From NCBI GenBank assembly GCA_002163975.1, contig CP019636.1:4103001-4167000 (forward strand): 64,000 nucleotides of DNA, written 5' to 3'. A program made the translations under genes and the position numbers. The notes below the pieces were generated by a model that made no database searches, was not told the origin of the DNA, and saw only the letters and a program-made list of their open reading frames with translations. This document shows, one piece after another, positions 45,496-55,204 of the stretch (position 1 is its first letter; each line of letters begins with the position of its first letter). Origin of the DNA: Nostocales cyanobacterium HT-58-2 (GTDB lineage: Bacteria; Cyanobacteriota; Cyanobacteriia; Cyanobacteriales; Nostocaceae).

Positions 45496-47700
45496 TTAAT
45501 GCTGTTTATCTTGGATTGGTAAAGTAAACCAGAAAGTTGCTCCCTCTCCTGGGATGCTATTCACACCAATTTGACCACCATGTGCGGTGATAATTTGCCG
45601 ACACAGATACAACCCTAATCCCAAACTCAAGGAATTGCGAACATTGCCACCTCTGAAGTAAAGGTCAAACAGATGCTCACTCTGTTGATGACTCATACCC
45701 ACACCGTTATCAGAAACAGTGCAGCATATCTTATCACCCTCAACAGTGGCATCAAGTGTGATGCTTAATCCAGGGAGATTATGTTTGACCGCATTGACAA
45801 TTAAGTTAGAATACACTCTCCACAGTTGTGTGGCATCGGCATTGACTAACGGTAAATGAGGCGAAACAAAATTTGTTAGGATAGCTTGATTCTCTGTGAG
45901 CATTGGCTCTAAATCTGCGATCGCAGCTTCCACAACCGTATGCAACTGCACAGTTTGGCGTTGTAAGACAACACCTTGCACTTCGCTGACATGCGCTTCC
46001 ATTAATGAGTTAATCAAGTTCAGTTGGCGATCGCTACTTTGCACCATCCTCTCTAAAATCGAGCGAGAAAGTAATATTTTTTCCTCCGGACTAGACAGCA
46101 AATTCTTCAGTACCATCAAAGTTCCGAGTACTGGGTTGCGTAAGTCATGGGAAACTGCATGGAAAAATACCCGCAATGCTTCTTCCGTACGTTTACGTTG
46201 ACTGATGTCCAAAAAAATTCCTACCAAACCGCCAAGTGTTCCATCCGCCTTGGAAAAAGTTGCTTTGTAAAATATCACATCATGTTTGGTGCCATCCTTA
46301 TAAATGACGGAGCTTTCATAAGTTTGAACTCCCCGTTGCTCAAACAGTTCTATGTCCGCTTGATGGTATTTATTAGCCAAATCTTTTGGTGCAATTTCAT
46401 ACGCTGTCTTACCGATGATTTGTTTTTGACTCAAACCCAAGTCTTCCTCAAAAGCCTTATTACAGCCTATATATACGCCTTGAGCATTCTTATAAAAAAC
46501 AGGTGCTGGTATTGTATTAATTAAAACTTGTAGAAAAAGAAACTGTTCTTGTAGCGCCTCTTCCACTTGCTTGCGCTGAGTAATATCTTCAATCAGCCCT
46601 TCGTAATAAAGTAGGTTTCCATGTTCATCACGCACTGCATATGCTTTTTCTGAAACCCAGACAATACTTCCATCTTTGCGATAAATTTGAGATTCAAATT
46701 CGGACACAGTGCCATATTCTTCAATCAAGCGCATAAACTCTGCGCGACGATTGGGGTCAACATACAGTTGATGTTCAATATCGGTAAAGTTGGCTGTGAC
46801 TTCCTCTGGTGAAGAGTATCCATAAATACGTGCCAATGCAGGATTTGCCGTAATGTAACGTCCATCCGGCGTGCTTTGGAAAATACCTTCTACTGCGTTT
46901 TCAAAAATACTGCGGTACTTTTCTTCAGCAGCCCCTAGTTTCTGGTATGCAGTTTCCAGTTCCCTGCGGGCAAAAAATTCAGAGCGTTGCAGGTGATCGT
47001 ACACGTACACACCCAAGTTACAGATGAAACAAAACCAAAACAAGGCTAAGATCATCGTCACAGTGTAAATGGGTCGATCAGTATCTGGCGGCGGTAGCTT
47101 GAGTCCCAATGCTGTATTCACACTGAAATAGTAAACTAGCACACCCAGTTGAGCCACAAGGTGCAGAACCCAGCGAACCGGCATGAGCGTGGCTTGACTG
47201 AGGAACATCAAAAACCAAGCAAAAATATCAGGTAGGGCAAACTTGTTGAATGTCGCCCAAATTTGCTCGACTAGAGTGATTGACCAAGATAAGCCAAGGA
47301 AGATAAAGCCCGGGTGACGCCGACCGAATCGAGTTCTATGGAGCACTAAGCAGCTCAGTAAACTTAGCACCATTGCACCATACAGCACAAAAAAAAGGCG
47401 TTTTAGCTCCTCGGGAATTGCTGCCAACTCCTTAAGCTGAAATAAAGCGTCGTAAATGTCCCGAAAGCTAAACGTCAAGACCAAGATTAATGCGAGCCAC
47501 AACGCCAGATGCAATCTTTGCCATAAAAAACGATCACGCCAAGCTTCGTAATCAGAAGCCATGGCATCACCTGGTAGAGAACTGGTGACAGAAAAAGCTT
47601 TGTTCAAACACTTTTGTATTGTTCTCAAGACGGTCCCCATGAGCCTCTGACCAAATCTTCCCACAGCAAGGAAGGCTTTTGCCTCCTTCATCTTTGCCAT
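45496..47700 (-). CDS. Membrane sensor histidine kinase with two PAS domains
   Basis: 734 residues. Six or so membrane helices (about 70-240), PAS 1 (about 262-385, IFENAVEGIFQSTPDGRYIT), PAS 2 (about 390-510, VFYKNAQGVYIGCNKAFEED), HisKA with phospho-acceptor His in FFHAVSHDLRNPVLG and HATPase with N box NLIVNAVKHN, G1 DNGVGM and G2 GLGLYLC. No response regulator is adjacent. It lies 85 bases downstream of a related kinase gene in the same direction; the kinase cores are clearly paralogous. Confidence 0.87.
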   Translation of the reverse strand: MAKMKEAKAFLAVGRFGQRLMGTVLRTIQKCLNKAFSVTSSLPGDAMASDYEAWRDRFLWQRLHLALWLALILVLTFSFRDIYDALFQLKELAAIPEELKRLFFVLYGAMVLSLLSCLVLHRTRFGRRHPGFIFLGLSWSITLVEQIWATFNKFALPDIFAWFLMFLSQATLMPVRWVLHLVAQLGVLVYYFSVNTALGLKLPPPDTDRPIYTVTMILALFWFCFICNLGVYVYDHLQRSEFFARRELETAYQKLGAAEEKYRSIFENAVEGIFQSTPDGRYITANPALARIYGYSSPEEVTANFTDIEHQLYVDPNRRAEFMRLIEEYGTVSEFESQIYRKDGSIVWVSEKAYAVRDEHGNLLYYEGLIEDITQRKQVEEALQEQFLFLQVLINTIPAPVFYKNAQGVYIGCNKAFEEDLGLSQKQIIGKTAYEIAPKDLANKYHQADIELFEQRGVQTYESSVIYKDGTKHDVIFYKATFSKADGTLGGLVGIFLDISQRKRTEEALRVFFHAVSHDLRNPVLGTLMVLKNLLSSPEEKILLSRSILERMVQSSDRQLNLINSLMEAHVSEVQGVVLQRQTVQLHTVVEAAIADLEPMLTENQAILTNFVSPHLPLVNADATQLWRVYSNLIVNAVKHNLPGLSITLDATVEGDKICCTVSDNGVGMSHQQSEHLFDLYFRGGNVRNSLSLGLGLYLCRQIITAHGGQIGVNSIPGEGATFWFTLPIQDKQH

Positions 47701-47785
47701 CGCAATCTCTTATTGAATTTTGGATTGCGGATTATCTTTACTAATCACCCATTAGCTTAAACAAGTTAATAAGATACTTAACATC

Positions 47786-50314
47786 TTAAGATGGGGTTGC
47801 CAGAGGTAATGTAAAGTAAAAAGTTAATCCACGTTTGCGGTTGCTGATAACACCAATTTCACCGCCATGTGCCTGAATAATTTGCCGACAAAGATACATT
47901 TTTAATCCTATCTTCGTTGAACAACAGGCTTGTGGCTCGCGTACATACAAATCAAAGAGGCGATCGCTCTCCAACTTGCTTATACCTACACCGTCATCTT
48001 GAATGTGTAAGCGAATTATTCCTGTCTCAACTCTGGCTTTTAAGGTAAACTTGACTCCTGGTGGATTGTTTAGCCAGCTATAAGTCAATAAATTTACAAA
48101 AACTTTTTGCAGTTGAGCTGGGTCAGCAATAACTAATGGTAAGTCCTTTGGAACCAAATTTTTGACAGTGACCTGATGTTGCGTCAGCATCGGCTCCAAA
48201 TCTTTGAGAATTGTACCCACCAATGTACTAAAACAAACAACCTCACGATGAAGGACAATTCCATGTGCTTCACTCGAATGCAGTTCAAGCAGTGATTCAA
48301 TCATCTGCAGTTGGCGATCATTACCTTGAATCATGCGCTCGATAATTGAGCGAGACACAGGAATGGAGGACGGAGAAGATGAGGGAGAAAATACTTCCCC
48401 TGCTCCCTGCTTAGAGCTCCCCTGCTCACAGCTTCCTGCTTCCCCTTGTCTATGATTGAGCAAATTATTCAACACCATCAAATTGCCTATCACCGAAGTC
48501 CGCAGTTCATGGGAAACGGTGTGCAAAACAACATCTTTGACTCTGTTAAGTTCTTGGAGTTCCAGCATTTTCTGCTGTAGTTGTGCAGTACGCTCTTCTA
48601 CTTGACGTTCCAAATTCGCATTAAGTTGCTCGAGTTCTTGATAAAGTTGTCCTTGTTGAATAGCGATCGCAACTTGTTCAGACATTTGCAAGAGCAAATC
48701 AATTTCTACAGGAGTCCAATGGCGTGGACCACTACATTGGTGAGCAATCAACGCACCATACAATTCTTTGCCTTGCATGATTGGGACAGCCAAGTTAGCT
48801 CTGGTTTGGAATTGTTTATGGAGTGCTTTTAATTTGGGAGATACTGATATTTTTGTAGTATCTTCAACTATGCGTACTTCATTGCTTCTCAGAAGTGTTT
48901 TTAGTTCTTCCAAAAGAGTTTTATCCTTACCTTGCCAATTTAGGACAGATGGATATTTGGAAGCGACTGATTCAGCCAAAATTCGACATTGGGCTTTGGT
49001 ATCATTTAAAGCTATGAAAACTCGGTCCGTTTGCAAAAATTGCCGGACTTCGTCAACGGTGGTTTGCAGAATTTGCTCTAAGTTGAGCGACTGACGAATT
49101 CGCGATAGAGTTTGAGCCAAAAGGCGATCGCGTTTTGAGGAGAGGCGCAGTAATTCTTCTGCTTGCTTGCGTTCAGTGATGTCGTGATTCACTGCGAGTA
49201 AGCAAGGAATTCCATCCAAATGAATCACTTCGGCTGAAAACAGTCCAGTCCTTATCTCACCGGACTTGCGGCGGAATTCAAATTCCATGTTGCGCACGAC
49301 CCCATGTTTTTGTAATTCTTGCAAGATACTAGTGCGATCGCTCTGGTTCACCCAAATATCTAAATCAAAAGCAGTTCGACCAATCGCCTCTTGTGGGTCA
49401 TAACCAGACTGTTCTACAAAACTATCGTTAACTTCTATGTAGCGTCCTTCAGCAAGTGTACTAATCGAGATAGGATTAGGACTGGAACGAAAAACTTTAG
49501 CAAACTTTTGAGCCAAATTTCTTAAAGTAATTTCTGTTTGTTTGCGTTCTGTAATATCTCGTACAATTGCCAAAACTTCGTCTTGTCCACTGACAACCAA
49601 CCGCGCTTCATAATCTCTGATTCCTAAAGGCGTAGGCAGTTGATATTCGCAAGTTTGCAAAGTTTTTAAATCTAAAGTTTTCGTAATTGCCTTTTGGCTT
49701 TTTAAAGCAACATCCTGAGGCAATAAATCCTCTAAATTTTTCCCAACGATTTCATTTCTGGGAATAGTAACATTTGCTCCTTCACCTTTAAAGTCCAAAT
49801 ATTTACCATCCCGACTAATACGAAACATCAAATCAGGGATAGCATCTAAAATCGCCTTATATCGTGCCTCACTTTCTCGCAATTTCTCTTCTGCTAACTT
49901 CCGGTCTGTAATGTCTATGAGCAAACCATCCCAAATCATATCTCCCGATGGTTGTTGTTCTGGGCGAGAAGTCCCTTGAATCCACTTGAGTTTGCCACTG
50001 GGAGTCATTATGCGACCTTCCCAGAGCCAAGGTTCTCCCGTGGCACAAGAAGTGGCAATAGATTCTTCAAAAGCTTTGACATCCTGTGGATGAATCAGTT
50101 GATTCAGTACTTGAAAGTCTGCCTGCAGCAATTCTGGTTCCAATTCAAACAGTTCTCTACAACCAGAACTGGCGTATATAATAAACTGAGCTCCATCCTG
50201 CTGCTTTAGGAATTGGAAAATCATTCCAGGTAAGTTAGCAGAAATTCTGTTCAGCAAGGGCAATGTTCCTTGTTGAGAATTGGGTGTGTCCAGTGCTTTC
50301 ACAGTTTCATTCAC
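47786..50314 (-). CDS. Soluble sensor histidine kinase with three PAS and one GAF domain
   Basis: 842 residues: PAS (about 20-140), PAS (about 145-265), PAS (about 270-395), GAF (about 400-560, LEQILQTTVDEVRQFLQTDR), coiled coil (QLNANLERQVEERTAQL), HisKA (VLHTVSHELRTSVIGNLMVL) and a divergent HATPase ending GLTFYFTLPLA. The catalytic N box reads NLLTYSWLNN, lacking the usual Asn-rich pattern, so ATP binding may be altered. About 27 residues after LNNLLNH (GEAGSCEQGSSKQGAG) are encoded by GGGAGCAGG-like repeats and are absent from the paralogue at 45496. Confidence 0.84.
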   Translation of the reverse strand: MNETVKALDTPNSQQGTLPLLNRISANLPGMIFQFLKQQDGAQFIIYASSGCRELFELEPELLQADFQVLNQLIHPQDVKAFEESIATSCATGEPWLWEGRIMTPSGKLKWIQGTSRPEQQPSGDMIWDGLLIDITDRKLAEEKLRESEARYKAILDAIPDLMFRISRDGKYLDFKGEGANVTIPRNEIVGKNLEDLLPQDVALKSQKAITKTLDLKTLQTCEYQLPTPLGIRDYEARLVVSGQDEVLAIVRDITERKQTEITLRNLAQKFAKVFRSSPNPISISTLAEGRYIEVNDSFVEQSGYDPQEAIGRTAFDLDIWVNQSDRTSILQELQKHGVVRNMEFEFRRKSGEIRTGLFSAEVIHLDGIPCLLAVNHDITERKQAEELLRLSSKRDRLLAQTLSRIRQSLNLEQILQTTVDEVRQFLQTDRVFIALNDTKAQCRILAESVASKYPSVLNWQGKDKTLLEELKTLLRSNEVRIVEDTTKISVSPKLKALHKQFQTRANLAVPIMQGKELYGALIAHQCSGPRHWTPVEIDLLLQMSEQVAIAIQQGQLYQELEQLNANLERQVEERTAQLQQKMLELQELNRVKDVVLHTVSHELRTSVIGNLMVLNNLLNHRQGEAGSCEQGSSKQGAGEVFSPSSSPSSIPVSRSIIERMIQGNDRQLQMIESLLELHSSEAHGIVLHREVVCFSTLVGTILKDLEPMLTQHQVTVKNLVPKDLPLVIADPAQLQKVFVNLLTYSWLNNPPGVKFTLKARVETGIIRLHIQDDGVGISKLESDRLFDLYVREPQACCSTKIGLKMYLCRQIIQAHGGEIGVISNRKRGLTFYFTLPLATPS

Positions 50315-50723
50315 AGTCTAAGCTTTGTATACAAAAGTAATAAATGTATTACAAAAGACAATTATGAGTTGTTCGGCAGTTTTTCCTGTATTTGGATACC
50401 AACCAAACAATTTTTTTAAGAAGTTCTCCTTTCAGGTTATATTCCCAAGTTGGATTTCGCATTCACCCAATTGGATGAATCACTCACAGGAGAAGAAGTT
50501 CAGCGATAAAAAGCAAATGGAGTTTTATGAGTAGTTAACGTAATTTAAATGTTATGTCAAGCCATTAAATGAAATCTGCTACTTTTACGGCAATTTCTAT
50601 CACTAAATTCGTATTTGCCTCAATGACCAATGTTGCTTTAGCAGTTTTCTCTTGGAGAAGTTAAGCACTTCGAGTGATGCAGTCGAGGTAACATAGCGCG
50701 ATTTTAACTTCTTTGCGCGAGTC
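50315..50723. other. Intergenic region between ruvC and the kinase genes
   Basis: About 410 bases, AT-rich. It must hold the promoter of the kinase gene on the minus strand. The short plus-strand frame here (50325-50534) has no domain and unusual composition, so I do not call it. No RNA gene seen. Confidence 0.45.
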
Positions 50724-51215
50724 TCAAACTTGAAACCAAGCCGTCAGCGCCACCGCTAGTGCATCTGCTGCATCATCTGGATGAGGAATGTAGTCTAAAT
50801 TCAATTCTCGCGCCACTGCTTGCTGGACTTCACTTTTATCAGCATTACCATATCCTGTCAATGCCTGCTTAATTTGGGCAGGTGTATATTCTACAATTGG
50901 TAAGTGATGCTGCGCTAAAACTAACATAACGACTCCCCGCGCTTGAGCAACGAGGATAGTACTTGACATACGATAGAAGAAGAGTTGCTCAATTGCTACC
51001 AACTCAGGTTGAAACTCTTTTATCAGGGTGTGCAAATCGTCGTACAAGGTAGACAGCCGCTGTCCGACTTCCGTCTTCGCTGGCGTATTGATGACACCAA
51101 AGTCTAGAAGGTTGACTGAATCATGTTGCATCCTGTTTTGATTTTTTTGGCATACAATCGCCCCAAATCCTAAAATTGCTAGTCCGGGATCTATTCCTAA
51201 AATTCGCTTTTCCAT
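50724..51215 (-). CDS. ruvC: Holliday-junction endonuclease RuvC
   Basis: 163 residues from the ATG at 51215 (MEKRILGIDPGLAILGFG), the normal length; the open frame continues to 51347 but that part is not family-like. Active-site acidic residues are Asp in GIDPG, Glu in VAIEQLFF and the Asp pair in PHPDDAADALAVAL. It resolves Holliday junctions with RuvAB in recombination repair. Divergent from yvcK. Confidence 0.94.
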   Translation of the reverse strand: MEKRILGIDPGLAILGFGAIVCQKNQNRMQHDSVNLLDFGVINTPAKTEVGQRLSTLYDDLHTLIKEFQPELVAIEQLFFYRMSSTILVAQARGVVMLVLAQHHLPIVEYTPAQIKQALTGYGNADKSEVQQAVARELNLDYIPHPDDAADALAVALTAWFQV

Positions 51216-51389
51216 TGACTTGTTGTTTCTCTTGACCAAAAGACGTGACGACTCGGCATACTGGCAACCCAGATTACGCAGTTTTGGTCTAATGGGATTG
51301 AAAAATTTAATAATTCCACACTTGAGTTGAAACCAGGTGGTGTACATTTTCTGTTAATCATTATTATTTAGTACTGCTCCGGATCAGGT

Positions 51390-52757
51390 ATGTCAATCGG
51401 TTTTCTCAGACAAGCCCTCAACGCCCTGCAAAAGCAGTCACGCCGTCGCACTTCCCATCGAGTGAACCAGTGGTTCAAGTGGTTGTCCCCTGGGCTATCG
51501 GTGAAACGATGGCTGCTCATTAGCGTTGGAGGTGGACTTTTAGCAAGTCTGGGATTGGCTATTTGGATTAGGCTAACGCCAATTTTTTGGGCGATTGAGT
51601 TTTTGAGGGGTATTCTGGGAGTCATCACCGACATTGTACCTTACTACATCAGCGGTCCTTTGGTGTTACTGTGCGGTTTGCTGTTGCTTTTGTGGGGACA
51701 AACTCGGACAGTAGGTTCAATTACTGAGGTACTTAGATCAGAAGGCGATGAGGAACTTATTGATGTCTTGCTAGCGCATCGTCGATTGTACCGAGGACCG
51801 AAAATTGTCACAATTGGCGGTGGTACAGGGCTTTCCACATTGCTTAGGGGACTGAAAGTCTATAGCGCTAACATTACTGCCATTGTCACTGTAGCCGATG
51901 ACGGTGGCTCTTCAGGACGGTTGCGCCAAGAATTTGGTGTGCTTCCACCCGGAGATATTCGCAATTGTTTAGCAGCACTGGCTGACGAAGAAAAATTGTT
52001 AACAGAACTATTCCAATACCGCTTTAAAGCTGGAGATGGGTTGACTGGTCACAGTTTTGGGAATTTGTTTTTAACGGCGATGAGTGACATTACTGGTGAT
52101 TTAGAAAGAGGTGTCGCCGCCAGTTCCAAAGTCTTAGCCATCCGGGGACAAGTTTTGCCAGCAACCTTAAGCGATGTACGCCTCTGGGCAGAGTTAGCCG
52201 ATGGTCGTCGCATAGAAGGAGAATCTAAAATTACCGAAGCCGGTGGTAGTATTGTCAAGATCGGCTGCATTCCTGCAAATCCCCCAGCTTTGCCAGCAGC
52301 CATCAAGGCAATTAAAGAAGCCGACTACATTATCATGGGTCCCGGCAGCCTTTACACCAGTGTTATTCCCAATTTGTTGGTACCGGAAATTGCTGATGCG
52401 ATCGCCGCCTCTGAAGCCCCACGTATTTATGTGTGCAACATCATGACACAGCCTGGAGAAACTCAGGGATACACTGTTGCTGACCACATCAGGGCGATTG
52501 ATGCTGCTTGCGGCAGACCCCTATTTAATGCTGTACTAGTACACAAAAAATCCCCCAGCGCCCGCGCACTTATTCGCTACGCCCAACAACACTCCCATCC
52601 TGTGTTTCTAGACCGAGAAGCCATAGCCCAGTTGGGACGGCGGATTGTTTTGGCTAATGTGATGCAAGAAGATGAAACAGGTTGTGTGCGCCATAACTCC
52701 CAGCGACTGGCGCGAGTGTTGTGGCGGTGGTACAGTGGCGCTCATCATGGAAAGTAA
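51390..52757 (+). CDS. yvcK: YvcK/CofD-like protein (gluconeogenesis factor family)
   Basis: 455 residues. An N-terminal membrane region (about 40-110, two helices) typical of the cyanobacterial form precedes the CofD-like domain: VTIGGGTGLSTLLRGLK, TVADDGGSSGRLR, LPPGDIRNCLAALAD and MGPGSLYTSVIPNLLV. In other bacteria YvcK binds UDP-sugars and is needed for cell shape and gluconeogenic growth. Start ATG with GATCAGGT upstream. Confidence 0.92.
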   Translation: MSIGFLRQALNALQKQSRRRTSHRVNQWFKWLSPGLSVKRWLLISVGGGLLASLGLAIWIRLTPIFWAIEFLRGILGVITDIVPYYISGPLVLLCGLLLLLWGQTRTVGSITEVLRSEGDEELIDVLLAHRRLYRGPKIVTIGGGTGLSTLLRGLKVYSANITAIVTVADDGGSSGRLRQEFGVLPPGDIRNCLAALADEEKLLTELFQYRFKAGDGLTGHSFGNLFLTAMSDITGDLERGVAASSKVLAIRGQVLPATLSDVRLWAELADGRRIEGESKITEAGGSIVKIGCIPANPPALPAAIKAIKEADYIIMGPGSLYTSVIPNLLVPEIADAIAASEAPRIYVCNIMTQPGETQGYTVADHIRAIDAACGRPLFNAVLVHKKSPSARALIRYAQQHSHPVFLDREAIAQLGRRIVLANVMQEDETGCVRHNSQRLARVLWRWYSGAHHGK

Positions 52758-52793
52758 GGAGTAAAGAAAGAACAACAACTGAACAGATGACTC

Positions 52794-53258
52794 ATGATAA
52801 AAATTTTTCTGCCAGATGCAACAGCAACGCGAAAGCTTGGAATCACTCTGGGTCAATCGTTGAATGCCGGCAGTGTCATTTTACTGGAAGGTGATTTGGG
52901 TGCTGGCAAAACGACTTTGGTGCAAGGTATTGGGGAAGGTTTGGGCATTTCTGAATCAATTGTCAGCCCAACTTTTACCCTGATTAACGAGTACATGGAA
53001 GGACGCCTTCCCCTTTACCACCTGGATTTATACCGTTTGGACTCGAAACAAGTCCCTGGCTTAAACTTAGAAAGCTATTGGGAAGGTTTTGAAGTCACAC
53101 CGGGAATTGTGGCGATTGAGTGGGCAGAACGAATGCCGTACAAACCGGATCATTATCTTAGGGTGCGCTTGATTTATGGGGATGAAGGCACTCGTCAAGC
53201 CGAAATTACGGCGCACAATTGCGCTATCAGCGAAGAAATTGCCACCATGTGTATGTGA
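52794..53258 (+). CDS. tsaE: tRNA t6A biosynthesis ATPase TsaE
   Basis: 154 residues, P-loop ATPase: GDLGAGKTTLVQGIGEGLG is Walker A, SPTFTLINEY is switch-like, and FEVTPGIVAIEWAERMP is the family signature near the end. It works with TsaB and TsaD to make threonylcarbamoyladenosine at A37 of tRNAs. It starts 36 bases after yvcK and is probably cotranscribed with it. Confidence 0.93.
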   Translation: MIKIFLPDATATRKLGITLGQSLNAGSVILLEGDLGAGKTTLVQGIGEGLGISESIVSPTFTLINEYMEGRLPLYHLDLYRLDSKQVPGLNLESYWEGFEVTPGIVAIEWAERMPYKPDHYLRVRLIYGDEGTRQAEITAHNCAISEEIATMCM

Positions 53259-53610
53259 TTTGTACTCTTTATTTTGATTACATCTGCCACTACCACGCTC
53301 ATCGTTCAGATTCGCTAAGATTCTCATTATTATTACCACACGTTACTTCTAAAATTCTTGAAGAGTAGGTATTTCTAGCATTGATATTTGCAATATTTGC
53401 TAGCTACTCTACTTACATCAACAATTTTCTACGTGAAAATACAGAACTATTTAGTAAAATTTGTATAAAATAAAAACGTGTTTAGTAAAGAAATCCTTTA
53501 CTAAACACGTTTAAAAGCTGACACTGGTGGCTACAAAGACGTATTTAGCCTTGTTTTTCCAGGGTCAATAACTAGATTGGTGTCTCTACAACCGAGGAAT
53601 CCTCCGTGTT
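53259..53610. other. Convergent intergenic region with a long palindrome
   Basis: Between tsaE and pyrC, which converge. It contains the 17-base-stem hairpin at 53474-53512 and the IS-end-like sequence at 53597-53630, which overlaps the pyrC stop. No gene seen. Confidence 0.55.
53474..53512. terminator. Strong bidirectional terminator hairpin
   Basis: AAACGTGTTTAGTAAAG and CTTTACTAAACACGTTT form a perfect 17-base stem with a five-base loop (AAATC), flanked by A/T runs on both sides. It sits between the convergent tsaE and pyrC genes. Confidence 0.75.
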
Positions 53611-53630
53611 TTATGCGTGGGGAGTGTCAA
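53597..53630. repeat. Decayed IS200/IS605-like end forming the pyrC 3' terminus
   Basis: GAATCCTCCGTGTTTTATGC, then GTGGGGAGTGTCAA, resembles GAATCCCCCGTGTTTCAACC, then GGGGGAGACGTCAA at 1889-1922 with a few changes and one gap. The pyrC stop codon (53611-53613, minus) and last codons lie inside it. Confidence 0.55.
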
Positions 53631-54945
53631 TAAAAGTTAAAGCTTGACCCCGCACTTCTGTACGTAGCTTGCCTTTTTCATACACAATTTGACCACCTAC
53701 AATAGTGACTACGGGCCATCCGGTGAGGTTCCAGCCTTCAAAAGGACTCCAACCGCACTTAGTCAACAATTCCTTGCGTAATACAGGGCGATAAGTATCT
53801 AAATCCACAAGAACTAAATCGGCATCATAACCAGGAGCGATCGCCCCTTTGTTGGGAATCCCATATGCCTGAGCGACAGCATATGACATCCAGTGAGTTA
53901 CTTGGGCAAGAGTACACTGCCCCTGTATTGCTGCTGTTAACATCAGAGGAAGGGACGTTTCTACACCAGGCATCCCAGAGGGACTTTTTGGATACTCTTG
54001 AGCTTTCTCCTCCAAAGTGTGTGGTGCATGATCTGTGGCAATGAAATCAATCACCCCATCACGCAAAGCTTGCCAAAGGACTTCGTTGTCGTGGGGCGAT
54101 CGCAAAGGTGGATTCATTTGCGCCAAAGTGCCAATCTTGGCGTATGCACTGGTATTGAGCAATAAATGCTGGGGCGTCACCTCTGCTGTGACCCAACTTG
54201 GTTTATCCTGACGCAGTAAGTCTGCTTCTTCTGCCGTTGACATATGCAGAATATGCAAACGACGTTGATATTTTTTAGAAAGTCTTAATGCCTGCTGAGT
54301 TGCTAAGAGTGCCGCCTGATTATCTTGGATTTGCGAATGAACTGCGGGATCGTGAATTCCTGCAAATTCCTTGCGTCGTTCGTTGATTCTTGCTTGGTCT
54401 TCAGCGTGAACGGCAATTAAGCGATCACCTTGGGCAAATATAGCGTCCAGTGCAGCCTCTTGGTCAACCAACAAATGTCCATGCGCCGAACCCATGAAAA
54501 TTTTGATTCCGGAAGTTGGCTTTGCCAAACGTAAATCTGGCAAATTTTCTGGCGTTGCCCCAATAAAAAAGCCATAATTCACTAAACACTTTTGTGAAGC
54601 TCGTTGTAGCTTATCATCAAGAGCTTCTTGGGTTGTCGTTAAGGGACGCGTATTTGGCATTTCCAAAAAGGAGGTAACCCCCCCTTTGGCACACGCGCAA
54701 CTAGCAGTAAATAAATCTTCTTTGTGTTCCAATCCTGGTTCCCGGAAGTGAACCTGCGGATCAATGACTCCAGGCAACAAAGTTAACCCTTGTGCGTCAA
54801 TTTCTATGGTGGGCGTTGCGGTAGATATTTCTGGTGCAACTTCGACTATCGTGCGATCGCGCGTCAGCACATCCCCAACAAGCAATTCACCATTGGGTAG
54901 AATTATGCGAGCGTGACGAATCAACAAACTCGTAGGAGATGACAT
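53611..54945 (-). CDS. pyrC: Dihydroorotase
   Basis: 444-residue amidohydrolase of pyrimidine synthesis, type I class. Metal motif DPQVHFREPGLEHKED, later HILHMSTAEEA and DFIATDHAPH, with the active-site Asp in TDHAPH. It closes carbamoyl-aspartate to dihydroorotate. The final residues DTPHA and the stop are encoded in the IS-end-like sequence, so the natural C-terminus probably ended near RGQALTF. Otherwise normal in length and order. Confidence 0.92.
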   Translation of the reverse strand: MSSPTSLLIRHARIILPNGELLVGDVLTRDRTIVEVAPEISTATPTIEIDAQGLTLLPGVIDPQVHFREPGLEHKEDLFTASCACAKGGVTSFLEMPNTRPLTTTQEALDDKLQRASQKCLVNYGFFIGATPENLPDLRLAKPTSGIKIFMGSAHGHLLVDQEAALDAIFAQGDRLIAVHAEDQARINERRKEFAGIHDPAVHSQIQDNQAALLATQQALRLSKKYQRRLHILHMSTAEEADLLRQDKPSWVTAEVTPQHLLLNTSAYAKIGTLAQMNPPLRSPHDNEVLWQALRDGVIDFIATDHAPHTLEEKAQEYPKSPSGMPGVETSLPLMLTAAIQGQCTLAQVTHWMSYAVAQAYGIPNKGAIAPGYDADLVLVDLDTYRPVLRKELLTKCGWSPFEGWNLTGWPVVTIVGGQIVYEKGKLRTEVRGQALTFIDTPHA

Positions 54946-55204
54946 GGGGTTAACTGTGTTAAAACAAGATTTGAGTGTGACAGATAACTATCCCTATAAG
55001 TTAAACTTAGTTGGGTTTTTCACGGGAGATTTGTGTTGTTTGTTACAAAAAGTTTATTCTTCTTAACCAAGATAGAGCCTTATCAAGACGACGACATAAC
55101 CTAAGGAGCTAATTTGTAAAGTTAAGATAAACAAGGACAAATGCAATATCCCTGCTTGGGCAAGTCAATAAAGCTGCATCTCAAGCCATTACTTTTGTAA
55201 TTTC

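Noticed and set aside
50325..50534. 69-codon plus-strand frame upstream of the kinase gene
   Set aside because: AT-rich composition, no family resemblance and no ribosome-binding site; treated as intergenic.
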